A stretch of 64,000 nucleotides of DNA from Methanosalsum zhilinae DSM 4017 (GTDB taxonomy: Archaea > Halobacteriota > Methanosarcinia > Methanosarcinales > Methanosarcinaceae). The DNA is taken from positions 1,280,103 through 1,344,102 of the forward strand of contig NC_015676.1 of NCBI RefSeq assembly GCF_000217995.1. Reading direction: 5' to 3'. The notes under the pieces are model-generated. The model was not told the origin of the DNA. It was given only the letters and a program-made list of their open reading frames with translations, and searched no databases. Of the stretch, positions 45,731 through 56,454 are shown piece after piece (the stretch's first letter is position 1; each line of letters opens with the position of its first letter). Both the position numbers and the translations under genes were made by a program.

Positions 45731-47677
45731 TCAATTGGTACCTGATTCATCAACCTTTCTCTTCAGTTCTTCAACTATCTCAGGATTCTGGAGAGTAGTA
45801 ATATCTCCAACATCTTCACCATCAGCAATGGATTTCAATATCCTACGCATTATTTTACCGCTTCTTGTCTTTGGAAGTTCATCTGTAAAGAAAATATGTG
45901 CAGGACGTGCAATTGGTCCGATTTCATCTGCAACATGATCCACAAGATCACTCATAAGATTGTCACTTTCTGAAATTCTTTCTGCCAGCGTGACATAAGC
46001 TACAATGACTTCACCTTTAACTTCATCCTTTTTACCAACCACTGCCGCTTCAGCCACTTCTGGATGGGAAACAAGAGTACTCTCGATTTCCATAGTTCCA
46101 AGCCGATGGCCTGCAACTTTGATAACATCATCAACACGTCCAAGTATCCAGAAATAACTGTCCTCATCCCGGCGTGCTCCATCCTCAGACATATAGGTAT
46201 CGATATCCCATTTACTCCAGTATGTGTCTATAAATCTTTGTTCATTCTTATATACGGTCCTTATCATACTGGGCCACGGACGTGTCAGGGCAAGATATCC
46301 CCCATGACCTTGAGAAACCTCATTACCCTCATCATCAAGGACCTTTGCCTTTATACCGGGGAAAGGTCTGGTAGCACTTCCAGGTTTTAACGGCGTAATG
46401 CCTGGAAGAGGAGTGATCATTATCATCCCGGTTTCGGTCTGCCACCATGTATCTACAACAGGACACCTTTTATTGCCAATATTTTCATAATACCATAGCC
46501 ATGCTCTCGGGTTTATCGGCTCCCCTACGGTTCCCAGTAATCGAAGAGTAGATAGATCATGCTTTGCAGGGATATCCTCGCCCCACCTCATAAATGCCCT
46601 GATAGCAGTAGGTGCAGTATAAAATATTGTCACCTTATGACGCTCGACAATATCCCAGAAGCGGTCACGTTCCGGATAATCGGGAGCACCTTCATAGATA
46701 AGAATTGTAGCCCCGTTTGACAACGGGCCGTATACTATGTAGGAATGACCTGTTATCCAGCCAACATCAGCAGTACACCAGTATATGTCATCTTCTTTGA
46801 TATCAAAAACCCAGTTTGTAGTTATGTGCGTACCAACCATATATCCGCCAGTGGTATGAACCACTCCTTTAGGCTTGCCAGTTGTACCGCTTGTGTACAT
46901 CAAGAATAGCATATCTTCTGAATCCATAATTTCTGGATCACAGCCTGTACTGGCAGAATCCATCACTTCATGCCACCAGACATCCCTCTGTTTACTCATG
47001 GGTACATCACTGCCGGTATGCCTGACAACAATGACTTTATCGACAGTATCCACCCTGCTCACTCCTTCATCGGCTCTTTTCTTGTGTGGGATCTCTTTTC
47101 CCCGCCTAAGATACCCATCACAGGTAATAAGGAACTTGCTACGGGAATTTTCAATTCTCTGGGCAAGTGCATCAGCAGAGAATCCTGCAAACACCACACT
47201 ATGGGGAGCTCCAATTCTGGCACATGCAAGCATCGCAATGACAGCTTCAGGGATCATAGGAAGATATATTGTTACAATATCACCCTTTTTAACACCCATA
47301 TCTTTTAGAGAATTGGCAAACCTTGAAGTTGCATCCAGAAGTTGCCTATAGGTATACTTACGTATGTCACCTTTTTCTCCTTCCCATATAATAGCAGTTT
47401 TATCACCTCTGGAATCTATATGGCGATCAAGGCAGTTGTAGGAAGCATTCAGTTTTCCTTCAATAAACCATCTGGCATGGGGTGGTTCCCATTCCAGCAC
47501 AGATTTCCATTTACTGTACCAGTCAATGTTCTCAGCAATTCCTTCCCAGAACCTTTCATAATCTTTTTCCGCCATGTCGTAGATATCAGGATCATTCATA
47601 TTGGCCTTCTTTACAAATTCTTCTGGAGGTTCTATTTTCTGCCATTCTTTTAAACTGGATTCAATCGCTTCTTCCAT
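45731..47677 (-). CDS. acs: Acetyl-CoA synthetase (AMP-forming)
   Basis: 648 residues, full length. Adenylation motifs [20 protein letters not shown] (about 262), [16 protein letters not shown] (about 413) and the C-terminal [16 protein letters not shown] with the acetylatable catalytic Lys (about 616). The CoA-binding region [18 protein letters not shown] is intact. It activates acetate at the cost of ATP to AMP, here most likely for biosynthesis, as no acetate kinase or ACDS genes are near. Monocistronic or with the orphan gene upstream (28 bp). Confidence 0.96.
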   Translation of the reverse strand: MEEAIESSLKEWQKIEPPEEFVKKANMNDPDIYDMAEKDYERFWEGIAENIDWYSKWKSVLEWEPPHARWFIEGKLNASYNCLDRHIDSRGDKTAIIWEGEKGDIRKYTYRQLLDATSRFANSLKDMGVKKGDIVTIYLPMIPEAVIAMLACARIGAPHSVVFAGFSADALAQRIENSRSKFLITCDGYLRRGKEIPHKKRADEGVSRVDTVDKVIVVRHTGSDVPMSKQRDVWWHEVMDSASTGCDPEIMDSEDMLFLMYTSGTTGKPKGVVHTTGGYMVGTHITTNWVFDIKEDDIYWCTADVGWITGHSYIVYGPLSNGATILIYEGAPDYPERDRFWDIVERHKVTIFYTAPTAIRAFMRWGEDIPAKHDLSTLRLLGTVGEPINPRAWLWYYENIGNKRCPVVDTWWQTETGMIMITPLPGITPLKPGSATRPFPGIKAKVLDDEGNEVSQGHGGYLALTRPWPSMIRTVYKNEQRFIDTYWSKWDIDTYMSEDGARRDEDSYFWILGRVDDVIKVAGHRLGTMEIESTLVSHPEVAEAAVVGKKDEVKGEVIVAYVTLAERISESDNLMSDLVDHVADEIGPIARPAHIFFTDELPKTRSGKIMRRILKSIADGEDVGDITTLQNPEIVEELKRKVDESGTN

Positions 47678-47705
47678 AAATTCACCCCATTTATATGATA
47701 AATCA

Positions 47706-48692
47706 TTAACTGTATGAACCGAAATCTGTTATATTTGTATTATTCAAATAAAATAGGTTCAGTATTCCATGGCATTTACAGGATGTGCCTACAAAAAATA
47801 CATGACCCATGTTACCATCAATGTTCCTTTCATTACCCATAGAATATATGTTTCGAACATACTTCAATGCATCTAAAAGGTTCTTTTTCACATCATTTCC
47901 ACTGATTCCACCAAGTCCTGCTCCTATCTGATAGCTTTCAAAGACCCATCCTGGATGAAAGGATTTCAGCTCCATTACATAATCTATGGTATCTCTGGGT
48001 TTGTCTCTTTCAAAAAAAGGACAGTATCCCGAATAACCGGAACAGTGATCCGGACACATCTCATCGCCTTTGGTGTATGATAGTACAATTATTCCCTTTT
48101 CAGGATACTGAGACAGAATTATATGCTCAGGCAGGTTTGATACGAAATTGTTAAAGAAATTCTTTTTTGCCGGATCAGAATCCGATACTGTAAACTCACG
48201 GACAGGTATTGATGGTCCCGATGTTCTAACAATCTCCGCATCCTGCTGATATTTTAGGGGAAAAGTCATTATATCTGATATCAGCTGTGCTGCAATATGA
48301 ACAGGTACTGCTGGAACAATACATTCCGGAATCCCATGTGAAAGAATATATTTAATTATCCCGGTATCGCATCTATAGAAATAATTTCTGTTAAGGGGAA
48401 TACCATTCTTCTGTGATCTGTGTCCATTTTTCTCCAATATCTCGATCTTCTGCCTAAGGATAGATGAAAGCTTTTTTTGATCTTCAACTACTTCAGATAT
48501 TCCTGATGCCTCTGCTTCTGAATCAATGTCTATGGTCAGGACCAGTGGAAAACGCTCAGAACTGGTATTCTGTATAAAGCGAGTACCGACTTTACCACCG
48601 CCGATCACCAGAGCATATCCATTAATTACAGGCAGTTCGTCCAGTAAAGCTAATTCTCTATCAATACAGGAAATCAGTAGCTCTTTTTCATC
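47706..48692 (-). CDS. Uncharacterised protein with nucleotide-binding N-terminus and Cys cluster
   Basis: 328 residues from ATG 48692 (another ATG at 48719 adds nine). The N-terminal strand-turn-helix [17 protein letters not shown] followed by [12 protein letters not shown] resembles a Rossmann dinucleotide site (GxGxxG-like). A Cys-rich segment [20 protein letters not shown] lies near 215, and [15 protein letters not shown] near the end holds two more Cys, suggesting an Fe-S or zinc site. I do not know the family. It is upstream of acs on the same strand, 28 bp from it, so a shared transcript is likely. Confidence 0.7.
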   Translation of the reverse strand, partial: DEKELLISCIDRELALLDELPVINGYALVIGGGKVGTRFIQNTSSERFPLVLTIDIDSEAEASGISEVVEDQKKLSSILRQKIEILEKNGHRSQKNGIPLNRNYFYRCDTGIIKYILSHGIPECIVPAVPVHIAAQLISDIMTFPLKYQQDAEIVRTSGPSIPVREFTVSDSDPAKKNFFNNFVSNLPEHIILSQYPEKGIIVLSYTKGDEMCPDHCSGYSGYCPFFERDKPRDTIDYVMELKSFHPGWVFESYQIGAGLGGISGNDVKKNLLDALKYVRNIYSMGNERNIDGNMGHVFFVGTSCKCHGILNLFYLNNTNITDFGSYS

Positions 48693-48835
48693 CATATTCC
48701 CATCTCTATCAATAACCAAATATTGCGATCATAATAATTATATATTATCATCATAAGTGGTTTATGCTATAAATTAAGATTAAAGGATGCAATATCCCGA
48801 ATTAATAATCTGATCATCAGAATGATTCATACTAT

Positions 48836-49738
48836 ATGAACGCAAACAAAGCTCACAATAAAATCATGGATATTAAAATAAAACCAGTCATCAACAAACC
48901 GGCTCTTATTATCTCGAATACAATTGATGTTCTGGCAGTTGCGGATATACATCTTGGGATCGAATGGGATCTCTACAGAAGTGGATTTTCAATTCCAAGC
49001 CTGCTAGAAAAAAAACTTTCCCAGATGCAGGAGCTTATAAGAGAAACAGAACCTGACAGGGTGGTACTTGTTGGAGACGTAAAGCATAATGTCCCTTCAA
49101 TATCCTGGCAGGAAAGGAGAGAAGTACCACTTTTTTTACATAATATTGCACAAAACCTCCCTGTTGATATAATCCCTGGCAACCATGACGGTGGAATAGA
49201 ACTTCTATATGAAGGTAACAAAAATATTACTTTACACCCTTCAAGAGGTGCTTGCATAGATTCGGTTGGCTACTTTCACGGACATACCTGGCCATCCCCG
49301 GAAGTAATCAGTTGCTCTCATATAATCACAGCTCACAACCATCCCTCGGTACGCCTGACCGATTCTCTTGGTTACTCTACTTCAGAGCCTGTCTGGATCA
49401 GAACCAGAATTGATCCAACAACTTTACCAAAATATGAAAAAGTATTTATTCCCGAACTAACTCCACGCCCTGAAAATATAAACAGTGAAATAATCATCAT
49501 GCCTGCATTCAATGAACTGTGCGGTGGTATCGCCTTCAATGAGATACAGACAGAGGAACTTCTTGGACCTGCGTTTTCAGCAGGAGTTGTTGAATTTGAT
49601 ACTGCTGAAGCATATATGTTAGATGGTACGAGACTTGGAATGATTCAGGATATACGCAAGTTCAGTAATGCTAAAAGAAAAAAGAAATTTAAACGCTCGA
49701 TTTCATCAAAAAGATACTCCACAATAAATGAAAGATAA
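48836..49738 (+). CDS. Lhr-associated metallophosphoesterase
   Basis: 300 residues (an internal ATG at 48866 may be the start). Calcineurin-like metal ligands appear in order: [38 protein letters not shown] and ITAHNHPSV, matching the archaeal group of phosphoesterases paired with Lhr helicases. The C-terminus is basic ([14 protein letters not shown]). It overlaps the Lhr gene by 11 bases. A DNA-repair nuclease role is inferred from the pairing and from resemblance to SbcD/Mre11. Confidence 0.88.
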   Translation: MNANKAHNKIMDIKIKPVINKPALIISNTIDVLAVADIHLGIEWDLYRSGFSIPSLLEKKLSQMQELIRETEPDRVVLVGDVKHNVPSISWQERREVPLFLHNIAQNLPVDIIPGNHDGGIELLYEGNKNITLHPSRGACIDSVGYFHGHTWPSPEVISCSHIITAHNHPSVRLTDSLGYSTSEPVWIRTRIDPTTLPKYEKVFIPELTPRPENINSEIIIMPAFNELCGGIAFNEIQTEELLGPAFSAGVVEFDTAEAYMLDGTRLGMIQDIRKFSNAKRKKKFKRSISSKRYSTINER

Positions 49739-52583
49739 AAGTAATCCATTCGAACTTCTGGTCCCTGAAATACAGGAATCTTTGAATAAGCAGGGATTTA
49801 AGAGACCTACCAAACCGCAGGAAAAAGCAATTCCTGTGATCCTTGAAGGAAAACATACACTGCTGATAGCACCTACCGGATCTGGAAAGACCGAATCTGC
49901 AATCCTGCCCATATTTAATTCCATCCTATTGAACAGACGCTCAGAACAGAATACTGAAAAAGTTGAAAAGGGAATATCAGCACTTTATATAACTCCTTTA
50001 AGGGCCCTCAACCGGGACATGCTGTCCAGAATACAGTGGTGGAGCCAGCAGCTCAGCATAACAGTTGCTGTCCGTCATGGAGATACTTCACAATATGAAC
50101 GTCAGAAACAATCACGGAATCCGCCTGACATGTTGATAACAACACCCGAAACTCTTCAGGCAATGTTTACCGGTTCAAGGCTCAGAAAAAACCTGGAAAC
50201 GGTTAGCCATGTAGTAATTGATGAGATACATGAACTGGCCAGTTCCAAGAGAGGTAGTCAGCTTACTGTTGCCCTTGAAAGACTTGTTGAAATTGCAGGC
50301 GAGTTCAAAAGGATCGGGCTGTCAGCAACTGTTGGTAATCCAGAGGAAGTGGGGAGATTTATGGCAGGTTCTAACCGAAATGCAGTTGTTGTCGAAGTTG
50401 CAATGCTAAAGGAACTTGAATTCAATATTATAACTCCTGTAAGGACGGATACAGACACGAAGATATCCAGAAAAACAGGATACGATCCGGATTTTGTATC
50501 TCATCTTCAGGCCATCCATAATATAGTAGAGAACAGCAGTTCAACACTTATTTTTGTCAATACCCGTCAGAGTGCAGAGGCTTTGGCTTCAGGATTTAAA
50601 GCAATTGAAGCACCTATTGGTGTCCATCATGGTTCTCTTTCATTTGATGCCCGCCTGGAAGCTGAGGAAACATTCAAAAATGGAAAATTGAAGGGACTAA
50701 TCTGCACATCCTCAATGGAACTTGGGATTGACATCGGAAGTATTGACCATGTGATTCAATACGGATCTCCGCGCCAGGTATCCAGACTGCTCCAGAGGGT
50801 AGGCCGTGCAGGCCATAAAATTCACGAGACCTCAAGGGGTACTATACTTGCACTGGATTTTGATGATATTATTGAGAGCATGGCAATTGCAAAATCCGCT
50901 ACCTGTGGAAATGTCGAGAATATTTCCTATCATATTAATTCATTTGATGTAATTGCAAACCAGATTGCAGGCATGGTACTTGATTTTGGAGAAACTGATA
51001 TTGATAGGATATATTCCATCATTAAAAGAGCATATCCATTCAGTGATCTCAAAAAAGAGGATCTAACCCAGATAATCAATCAGATTTCGGAATACAGGCT
51101 AATCTGGTATGAAAATGAACATCAGAAAATAGGTAGAAGAAAGAAAAGCCGTCTATATTACTATGATAACCTATCCATGATCCCGGATGAAAAAAGATAT
51201 GAAGTATTTGATATTGTTAGCGGGAAAACGGTTGGATCACTTGACGAAGCTTTTATAGTCAACTTTGCGTCTCCTGGTGCAGTATTTATTACGAGGGGAG
51301 ATTTATGGCGAATTATTGAGCTGGAAACTGAAAGGGAACGAATAAAGGTAGAGCCTGTGAAGGGTGGTGGTGAAATTCCAAGCTGGACAGGCGAAGAAAT
51401 ACCTGTCACCTTTGAAATAGCCCAGGAAGTCGGGAAGATCAGAGCAAAGATTGCACGTATGATACATCAGGATTACAGTGATGAAGAAATTATACATCGC
51501 CTTAAAGATGAATATCCTGCTGAGAAAAGCGCCATCAAAATCGTTGTTGAGCTAATAAGGGAACATGTAGTAAAGCAGCTAGATCTTCCAGATGATAAAA
51601 CAATAACAATTGAACCTACCGGTTCTAATGAAATTACAATAAATACCTGTTTGGGACATAACACAAATCAAACACTTGCAAGAGTTTTGACCTCCCTTCT
51701 TTCTGCAAGGTCAGGAAGCACCATTGCACAGGAGATTGATCCCTATCGCATCAAGCTTACATTTCAAAAAAACATATCTGCAGATCAGATAAAAGGGCTT
51801 TTAATGGAAATAAAGCCTCAGCATCTGAGACCCCTGATAGAGATCACTCTTAAAAATACCAGCCTTATGAAATGGAAAATGGTTCATGTTGCCAGAAAAT
51901 TTGGTGCTTTGAGCAAAGATGTGGAATATGAGCGCCTTAGTATGAAAAAGCTTATGGAAGTATATAAGGATACATCCATGTACAATGAAGTTGTAAGAGA
52001 AATATTTCATGATACACTGGATATTAAACATACACACCGAATACTTTCTGATATAAGTAAAGGATATATTAAAATTGTCATCTGTCCACAGTCACCCATA
52101 TCAAAAGCGGGATTTTCCATGAGAAAGGAACTAATTGCTCCTGAAAAAGCAGATCATTCAATTCTGGCTGCACTAAAAGAGAGAATAATGAACGACAGGG
52201 TGATCCTGTTCTGTGTAAACTGCACTAAATGGGTCTCTCGCAGAAAAGTGAAAAATGTGGATGAAATACCAACCTGTCCAATCTGTGACTCCAGATCAAT
52301 TGCAGCATTGAAACCCTGGGAAGAGGATGAGATATCACTTGTCAGAAAAAAACATAAAAATCTCTCAAAAGACGATTCAAAAAGAATCAGAAGAGTACAC
52401 AGGAACGCAAATATTGTGCTTTCCCAGGGTAAAAAAGCTGTGATCGCACTTGCAAGCCGGGGAATTGGACCGGATACCGCATCCAGGGTCATTGAAAAAA
52501 TGAGGGTAGATGAAGATGAATTTTACAGAGATATACTAATTGCTGAAAGGAACTATGCAAAAACCAAACAGTTCTGGGACTGA
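49728..52583 (+). CDS. lhr: Lhr-type superfamily 2 helicase
   Basis: 951 residues. Helicase motifs: Q-like [20 protein letters not shown], Walker [28 protein letters not shown] (DEIH box, about 164), [27 protein letters not shown] and [20 protein letters not shown] (motif VI). A WH/domain-4 region follows, and the C-terminus carries a zinc-ribbon-like [12 protein letters not shown] ... CPICDSR. Lhr core helicases unwind DNA and RNA:DNA forks in repair. Coupled by overlap to the phosphoesterase gene. Confidence 0.94.
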   Translation: MKDKSNPFELLVPEIQESLNKQGFKRPTKPQEKAIPVILEGKHTLLIAPTGSGKTESAILPIFNSILLNRRSEQNTEKVEKGISALYITPLRALNRDMLSRIQWWSQQLSITVAVRHGDTSQYERQKQSRNPPDMLITTPETLQAMFTGSRLRKNLETVSHVVIDEIHELASSKRGSQLTVALERLVEIAGEFKRIGLSATVGNPEEVGRFMAGSNRNAVVVEVAMLKELEFNIITPVRTDTDTKISRKTGYDPDFVSHLQAIHNIVENSSSTLIFVNTRQSAEALASGFKAIEAPIGVHHGSLSFDARLEAEETFKNGKLKGLICTSSMELGIDIGSIDHVIQYGSPRQVSRLLQRVGRAGHKIHETSRGTILALDFDDIIESMAIAKSATCGNVENISYHINSFDVIANQIAGMVLDFGETDIDRIYSIIKRAYPFSDLKKEDLTQIINQISEYRLIWYENEHQKIGRRKKSRLYYYDNLSMIPDEKRYEVFDIVSGKTVGSLDEAFIVNFASPGAVFITRGDLWRIIELETERERIKVEPVKGGGEIPSWTGEEIPVTFEIAQEVGKIRAKIARMIHQDYSDEEIIHRLKDEYPAEKSAIKIVVELIREHVVKQLDLPDDKTITIEPTGSNEITINTCLGHNTNQTLARVLTSLLSARSGSTIAQEIDPYRIKLTFQKNISADQIKGLLMEIKPQHLRPLIEITLKNTSLMKWKMVHVARKFGALSKDVEYERLSMKKLMEVYKDTSMYNEVVREIFHDTLDIKHTHRILSDISKGYIKIVICPQSPISKAGFSMRKELIAPEKADHSILAALKERIMNDRVILFCVNCTKWVSRRKVKNVDEIPTCPICDSRSIAALKPWEEDEISLVRKKHKNLSKDDSKRIRRVHRNANIVLSQGKKAVIALASRGIGPDTASRVIEKMRVDEDEFYRDILIAERNYAKTKQFWD

Positions 52584-52679
52584 GATTGAAATCATATTAC
52601 ATACATTAAACATCTTATAGAAATCTATAAATAGCAGAATCAGTTAATTTTCAATCAATTGATATTGGGGAGTAAGATA

Positions 52680-52910
52680 ATGGCAGATAAAGCAGATAAA
52701 GTTCCGGAAAATGTACCAGGTCCATATTATGTGGATGAAGAATGTATTGCATGCGGAATTTGTATAGAAACGGCACCTGAAAACTTTAAAATGAATGAAG
52801 ATGGATCCAAGGCATACGTTTACCGTCAGCCGGAAACTGACGAAGAAATAGATACCTGTGAAGATGCCCTGGCTGAATGTCCGGTAGATGCAATAGGAAA
52901 CGATGGGTGA
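52680..52910 (+). CDS. Ferredoxin, single-cluster type
   Basis: 76 residues from ATG 52680, with GGGGAG upstream. Cluster ligands are CIACGIC near residue 22 and the distant CPVDAI near 69, with C in DTCEDALAEC between, the layout of monocluster [4Fe-4S]/[3Fe-4S] ferredoxins of the Pyrococcus type; the second motif position is IETAPENF instead of CxxxCP. It is small, acidic and soluble. Transcribed alone after lhr. Confidence 0.9.
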   Translation: MADKADKVPENVPGPYYVDEECIACGICIETAPENFKMNEDGSKAYVYRQPETDEEIDTCEDALAECPVDAIGNDG

Positions 52911-53122
52911 TATTCCAATTTCCCAATTGTATATGCCGTTGAATGTATGATCGGATTATTCTGGAAATTACTTCAGGTAAAATAATTTCATGAATGATAT
53001 GTTGTGCATTGACTACGAATAGTAAGGTATTTAGTCGGCAATCTTAAGTTTGCATATCTGGACTTATGAAAAATCAAAATGAACGATCCATAGAAACAGC
53101 ATGACCAAAAATCAATTCTAAA

Positions 53123-53611
53123 TCAATTCTGTTTCTTTTTACCATGTACAGGACATTGATCAGAAGTTATAGAATTTTCCCCTATATACTGACCGGTTTC
53201 ATAATAGTACCTGAAGTGATCCAGCCATACCGGAGATTTTTTATTTTTATTGATGAATTCAGCAAATTTTGTCAGTGTTTTTAAGGTTTCGGGGGTCAGA
53301 AGGTGTTCAATCTTGCATGCATCTTCATCTGCCATCTTTTCATCCACTCCCAGTATCTGCAGGAAATCCCTAATAACACCATATTTTTCCTTTGTGCTCC
53401 TGGCAATTTCCTTTCCACTGTCTGTTAGTGTAACTCCGCCATATTTTTCGTAATTTATATAGCCTGAGTCGTCCATGCGCTGAAACATTTCAGTTACACT
53501 TGAAGGGCTTACATCCAGGGCTTTTGATACATCTTTTACCCGTACATATCCTTTTTCATCCAAAAGTTCCTGAACAACTTTCAGATAATCTTCTTCTCTT
53601 TCTGTAACCAT
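53123..53611 (-). CDS. DtxR/MntR-family metal-dependent regulator
   Basis: 162 residues. An N-terminal winged helix (EDYLKVVQELLDEKGYVRVK; VSPSSVTEMFQRMDDSGYIN) and a dimerisation/metal domain (DEDACKIEHLLTPETLKTLT, FRYYYETGQ region) typical of DtxR/MntR; the Cys-Glu-His trio of the primary site is ACKIEH. The SH3-like third domain of DtxR is missing, as in MntR. The end CPVHGKKKQN has extra metal-binding potential. An inverted repeat lies upstream (53616-53657). Confidence 0.9.
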   Translation of the reverse strand: MVTEREEDYLKVVQELLDEKGYVRVKDVSKALDVSPSSVTEMFQRMDDSGYINYEKYGGVTLTDSGKEIARSTKEKYGVIRDFLQILGVDEKMADEDACKIEHLLTPETLKTLTKFAEFINKNKKSPVWLDHFRYYYETGQYIGENSITSDQCPVHGKKKQN

Positions 53612-53615
53612 ATAT

Positions 53616-53672
53616 AATCAAATTTTGGTTATTCTAATTATTTTAGGATATTTGATTTTTTTATATATAAGT
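53616..53672 (-). promoter_or_regulatory. Promoter of the DtxR-family gene with an 8-bp inverted repeat
   Basis: Minus strand: TATA box CTTATATATAAAA at 53660-53672, then the arms AATCAAAT (53650-53657) and ATTTGATT (53616-53623) separated by 26 bases around the expected start. It may be an operator for autoregulation; the arms are A+T-rich, so chance is possible. Confidence 0.35.
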
Positions 53673-54159
53673 ATTGTGAGTATGTTTTTAAAGAATATTT
53701 GTATGTTTCCATATTATGATTACATATTATAATTATAGTAATATCTAACTATTAAATCTCTAAATAAGAATTAATTTGGAATCAATAACAATTCTAAGAT
53801 TAATAAGGAATTATTTTTAATCTATAATTAGTAATATAAATTAAAAACCTTAATTTTTACATAATAATGAATATAATCAATATTAATATGAGTTATTAGA
53901 ATATAAAATGTGTTTTATTCGATATATTATAGTTATATATGAATAAAATATCATTAAGGAGATTTATATTGATTTATAATGATTTATAATAGATAAAAGA
54001 TCAATCCTATATATTTAAATGTATATTTATGATATAAAATGTTAAATATGATATTTTTACCTTAATAAAATCATAATTCATAATAATATGCCTATTAAAT
54101 ACCTATTATTTCTTTTATCCGTTAAATATATATGTAAGAAATAGCATTCAGGATGAATC
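53640..54159. other. Very A+T-rich intergenic tract
   Basis: About 520 bp made almost entirely of A and T with no open frame, hairpin or box pattern that I trust. Several TATA-like runs are present. The bias continues into the first third of the DMT transporter gene. Confidence 0.6.
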
Positions 54160-55134
54160 ATGACTGAAGTGGCTATAAATCAAAATAAAGCATATATTAA
54201 CGTAGTAATTGGGTGTTTAATTGCTGGAATGGTAGGTATATTTTTAAAAAGTATTAATAATATGAATATTGGATCTATACTATTTTATAGACTTTTATTT
54301 GGATTTATAGTTCTGTTATTATTTATAATAGCAACTAAAAAGTTAAATGAGATTAAATTAGGTCAAAAAAAGAAATATATAGCTTTAATTGGAATATTAA
54401 ATGTAATAACCTTATTTTCTTATTTTTCAGCCATTCAGTATACCAATATATCTATAGGAGTCCTTCTACTGTATACTGCTCCGGTTTATGTCACTCTCCT
54501 CTCTCCAATATTTCTGAAAGAAGGGATCTCAATGCAGGGAATGCTGGGATTATTACTCTCAATTGGAGGAATTGTTATGATAGTAGATCCGAGCAATGGT
54601 GCACTTGGAGGGGAGTATCTAAACTATACACTTGGAATCCTATTCGGACTTCTTGCAGGACTCTCTTTTGGAACCACTATAATTACAGTTAATTACCTCA
54701 AAGACTCATATACAGGATTGTCCCAGTTATTCTGGTCTACAGGTATAAGTATAGTCATACTGTCGCCATTTGCAGTCAATACATGCAGTCAGACATTGTC
54801 AGATAATATCACAATCCTGATTTCATTTGGAGTTCTGACCACAGCCATAGGAGCTCTCTTTTATCTGAGCGGAATTGTTCGCATAAAAGCCCAAAAAGCT
54901 GGAGTGCTTGCTTTGCTTGAACCGGTCAGTGGCATATTGTTTGGCTTTGCAATTCTTGGAGATCCCATATTTGCAAGTACTATAAAGGGATGCAGTTTCA
55001 TACTACTTGGAGCCATGATCGTAAGCATGAATAATTCTCAATTCACCCAAATTCAGAAAATTGCAAATACCATGATAGGAAGAAGCAGAAAATACCCAAA
55101 AAATACGGAAAATACTGGAGTGGAAAGCTTCTAA
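54160..55134 (+). CDS. DMT/EamA-family transporter
   Basis: 324 residues, ten membrane helices in two EamA repeats (IGSILFYRLLFGFIVLLLFI; LSYFSAIQYTNISIGVLLLY-like block and LLSIGGIVMIVDPSNGALGG in the first, ILFGLLAGLSFGTTIITVNY and AGVLALLEPVSGILFGFAIL in the second). The family exports or imports small metabolites; the substrate is unknown. The first 95 codons are extremely A+T-rich (TTA, ATA, AAT), and from about 54440 the usage turns to CTC/CTG/GGA like the rest of the window, which suggests a mosaic origin. Confidence 0.9.
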   Translation: MTEVAINQNKAYINVVIGCLIAGMVGIFLKSINNMNIGSILFYRLLFGFIVLLLFIIATKKLNEIKLGQKKKYIALIGILNVITLFSYFSAIQYTNISIGVLLLYTAPVYVTLLSPIFLKEGISMQGMLGLLLSIGGIVMIVDPSNGALGGEYLNYTLGILFGLLAGLSFGTTIITVNYLKDSYTGLSQLFWSTGISIVILSPFAVNTCSQTLSDNITILISFGVLTTAIGALFYLSGIVRIKAQKAGVLALLEPVSGILFGFAILGDPIFASTIKGCSFILLGAMIVSMNNSQFTQIQKIANTMIGRSRKYPKNTENTGVESF

Positions 55135-55163
55135 ATTAAAAAGGCTAAAAATCATGTAAAATC

Positions 55164-55180
55164 AAGTGTTTTCGACACTT
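55164..55180 (+). terminator. Hairpin after the DMT transporter gene
   Basis: AAGTGT-TTTCG-ACACTT, a perfect 6-bp stem about 30 bp after the transporter stop. The T-rich sequence lies in the loop rather than after it, so it may stabilise the 3' end or aid termination. Confidence 0.35.
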
Positions 55181-55311
55181 CATGTACCGTCAAATGTGCA
55201 GGCCAATTTTCTGTCAAGCATCCTGGTAAAAATCGGCCTCTCACCCATTACATAATATTGCTTTAAAGATGCAAACAACCAGCCTTTATTTCTGCAAAAA
55301 ATTGTAAGCAA
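55180..55311 (-). pseudogene. Short protein-like frame, possible gene remnant
   Basis: Minus-strand frame of 43 codons from a TTG at 55311 to TGA at 55180: LLTIFCRNKGWLFASLKQYY then VMGERPIFTRMLDRKLACTF. Its composition is protein-like and unlike the surrounding A+T-rich spacer, but there is no ribosome-binding site and no known family comes to mind. A relic of a lost gene is the simplest reading. Confidence 0.3.
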
Positions 55312-55451
55312 TAATTACATTCAGGATACTAATCAAATTCATCAGAACAATTTATATATTTTATTTTTTAAACATTATCAAAGTTCTCAGCTTGCTGATA
55401 TGTTACTAATTTCAGCAGGATTAGCATCTGGATTAAGTAAGTTGTTCAAAA

Positions 55452-56447
55452 ATGGTGAGATATTTGTCAAATTTAAACCTTATTCAGGAATTAAAGAAAA
55501 AGGCATTGAAGGGAAAAAGACTGAACCGTGATGAGATCATATCCCTGCTCGAAATAGACCCGGAATCAGAAGAAGCTGAATTACTTGGAAGTGCTGCAAG
55601 GGAAGTTGCAGGAGCAATCACAAATGATAGAGCTGATATCTGGGCATCCGTTGGAGTAGACTACAGAAATTGTCCAATGAGTTGCAATTTCTGTGCTTTT
55701 GGAAAAGAATGGGGAATTGTAACTGAAGAAAACGAAAGAAATTTTGATCAGATAACTGAGATCATCCATAACTTTGTATCACAGGGAGCAAGATGGATCA
55801 TCTTACGAACAACCCAATTTTATGAATTTGACAAATTAACCGAACTAACTAAACTGGTCCGATCACAAGTTCCAGGGGATTATGAAATTGTAGTAAATAC
55901 CGGCGAATTTGATGAACTGAATGCAAAGCTTCTCGAAGAGTCAGGAGTACAGAGAGTATATCATACATTGAGGCTAAGAGAGGGTATTGATACAAAATTT
56001 AAGCCAGATGATAGAATTGCAACACTTGAGACAATAAAGGATTCACAACTTGAACTTGCATATCTGATAGAACCTATTGGTATTGAACATAAAAACGAAG
56101 AAATTGCAGATATTTTTTTGACTGGTTTAGAGCATGGTGCAACACTAACTGGCGCAATGGCTAGAGTACCATTACCTAAAACACCACTGAGTGAATTACC
56201 ACAGATATCCAGTCGAAGGCATGCACAGATAGTGGCTGTTACAAGACTTGCTGCAAATAGACATGCTCCAAATGTCTGTGTACATCCTCCTAACCAAACA
56301 GCTCTTAACTGGGGTGCAAATGTATTAGTTGTTGAAACAGGTGCAATCCCCCGAGATGTTACTAAATGTGAAAGTGAATGGAATGGATTTGATATTAAGA
56401 CTGCTAAACAAATGTTTAAAAATGCAAATTACGAGTTCAGGAGCTGA
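55452..56447 (+). CDS. BioB-like radical SAM enzyme
   Basis: 331 residues (ATG 55452; a TTG at 55464 preceded by GGTGAGA is an alternative). The cluster motif CX3CX2C is YRNCPMSCNFCAFGKEWG near residue 76, in the BioB/ThiH/CofH style; ARWIILRTTQFYEFDKLTEL, EIVVNTGEFDELNAKLLEES and GVQRVYHTLRLREGID continue the radical SAM barrel, and the C-terminal QTALNWGANVLVVETGAIPR resembles the end of BioB. It lacks the usual extra Cys ligands of a sulfur-donating biotin synthase, so biotin is not the expected product. It is directly followed by a three-gene ABC transporter (7 bp to the binding protein). Confidence 0.8.
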   Translation: MVRYLSNLNLIQELKKKALKGKRLNRDEIISLLEIDPESEEAELLGSAAREVAGAITNDRADIWASVGVDYRNCPMSCNFCAFGKEWGIVTEENERNFDQITEIIHNFVSQGARWIILRTTQFYEFDKLTELTKLVRSQVPGDYEIVVNTGEFDELNAKLLEESGVQRVYHTLRLREGIDTKFKPDDRIATLETIKDSQLELAYLIEPIGIEHKNEEIADIFLTGLEHGATLTGAMARVPLPKTPLSELPQISSRRHAQIVAVTRLAANRHAPNVCVHPPNQTALNWGANVLVVETGAIPRDVTKCESEWNGFDIKTAKQMFKNANYEFRS

Positions 56448-56454
56448 ATGAAAT

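Noticed and set aside
53640-54159. A+T-rich tract as a replication origin
   Set aside because: No origin recognition box repeats and no cdc6/orc1 gene nearby.
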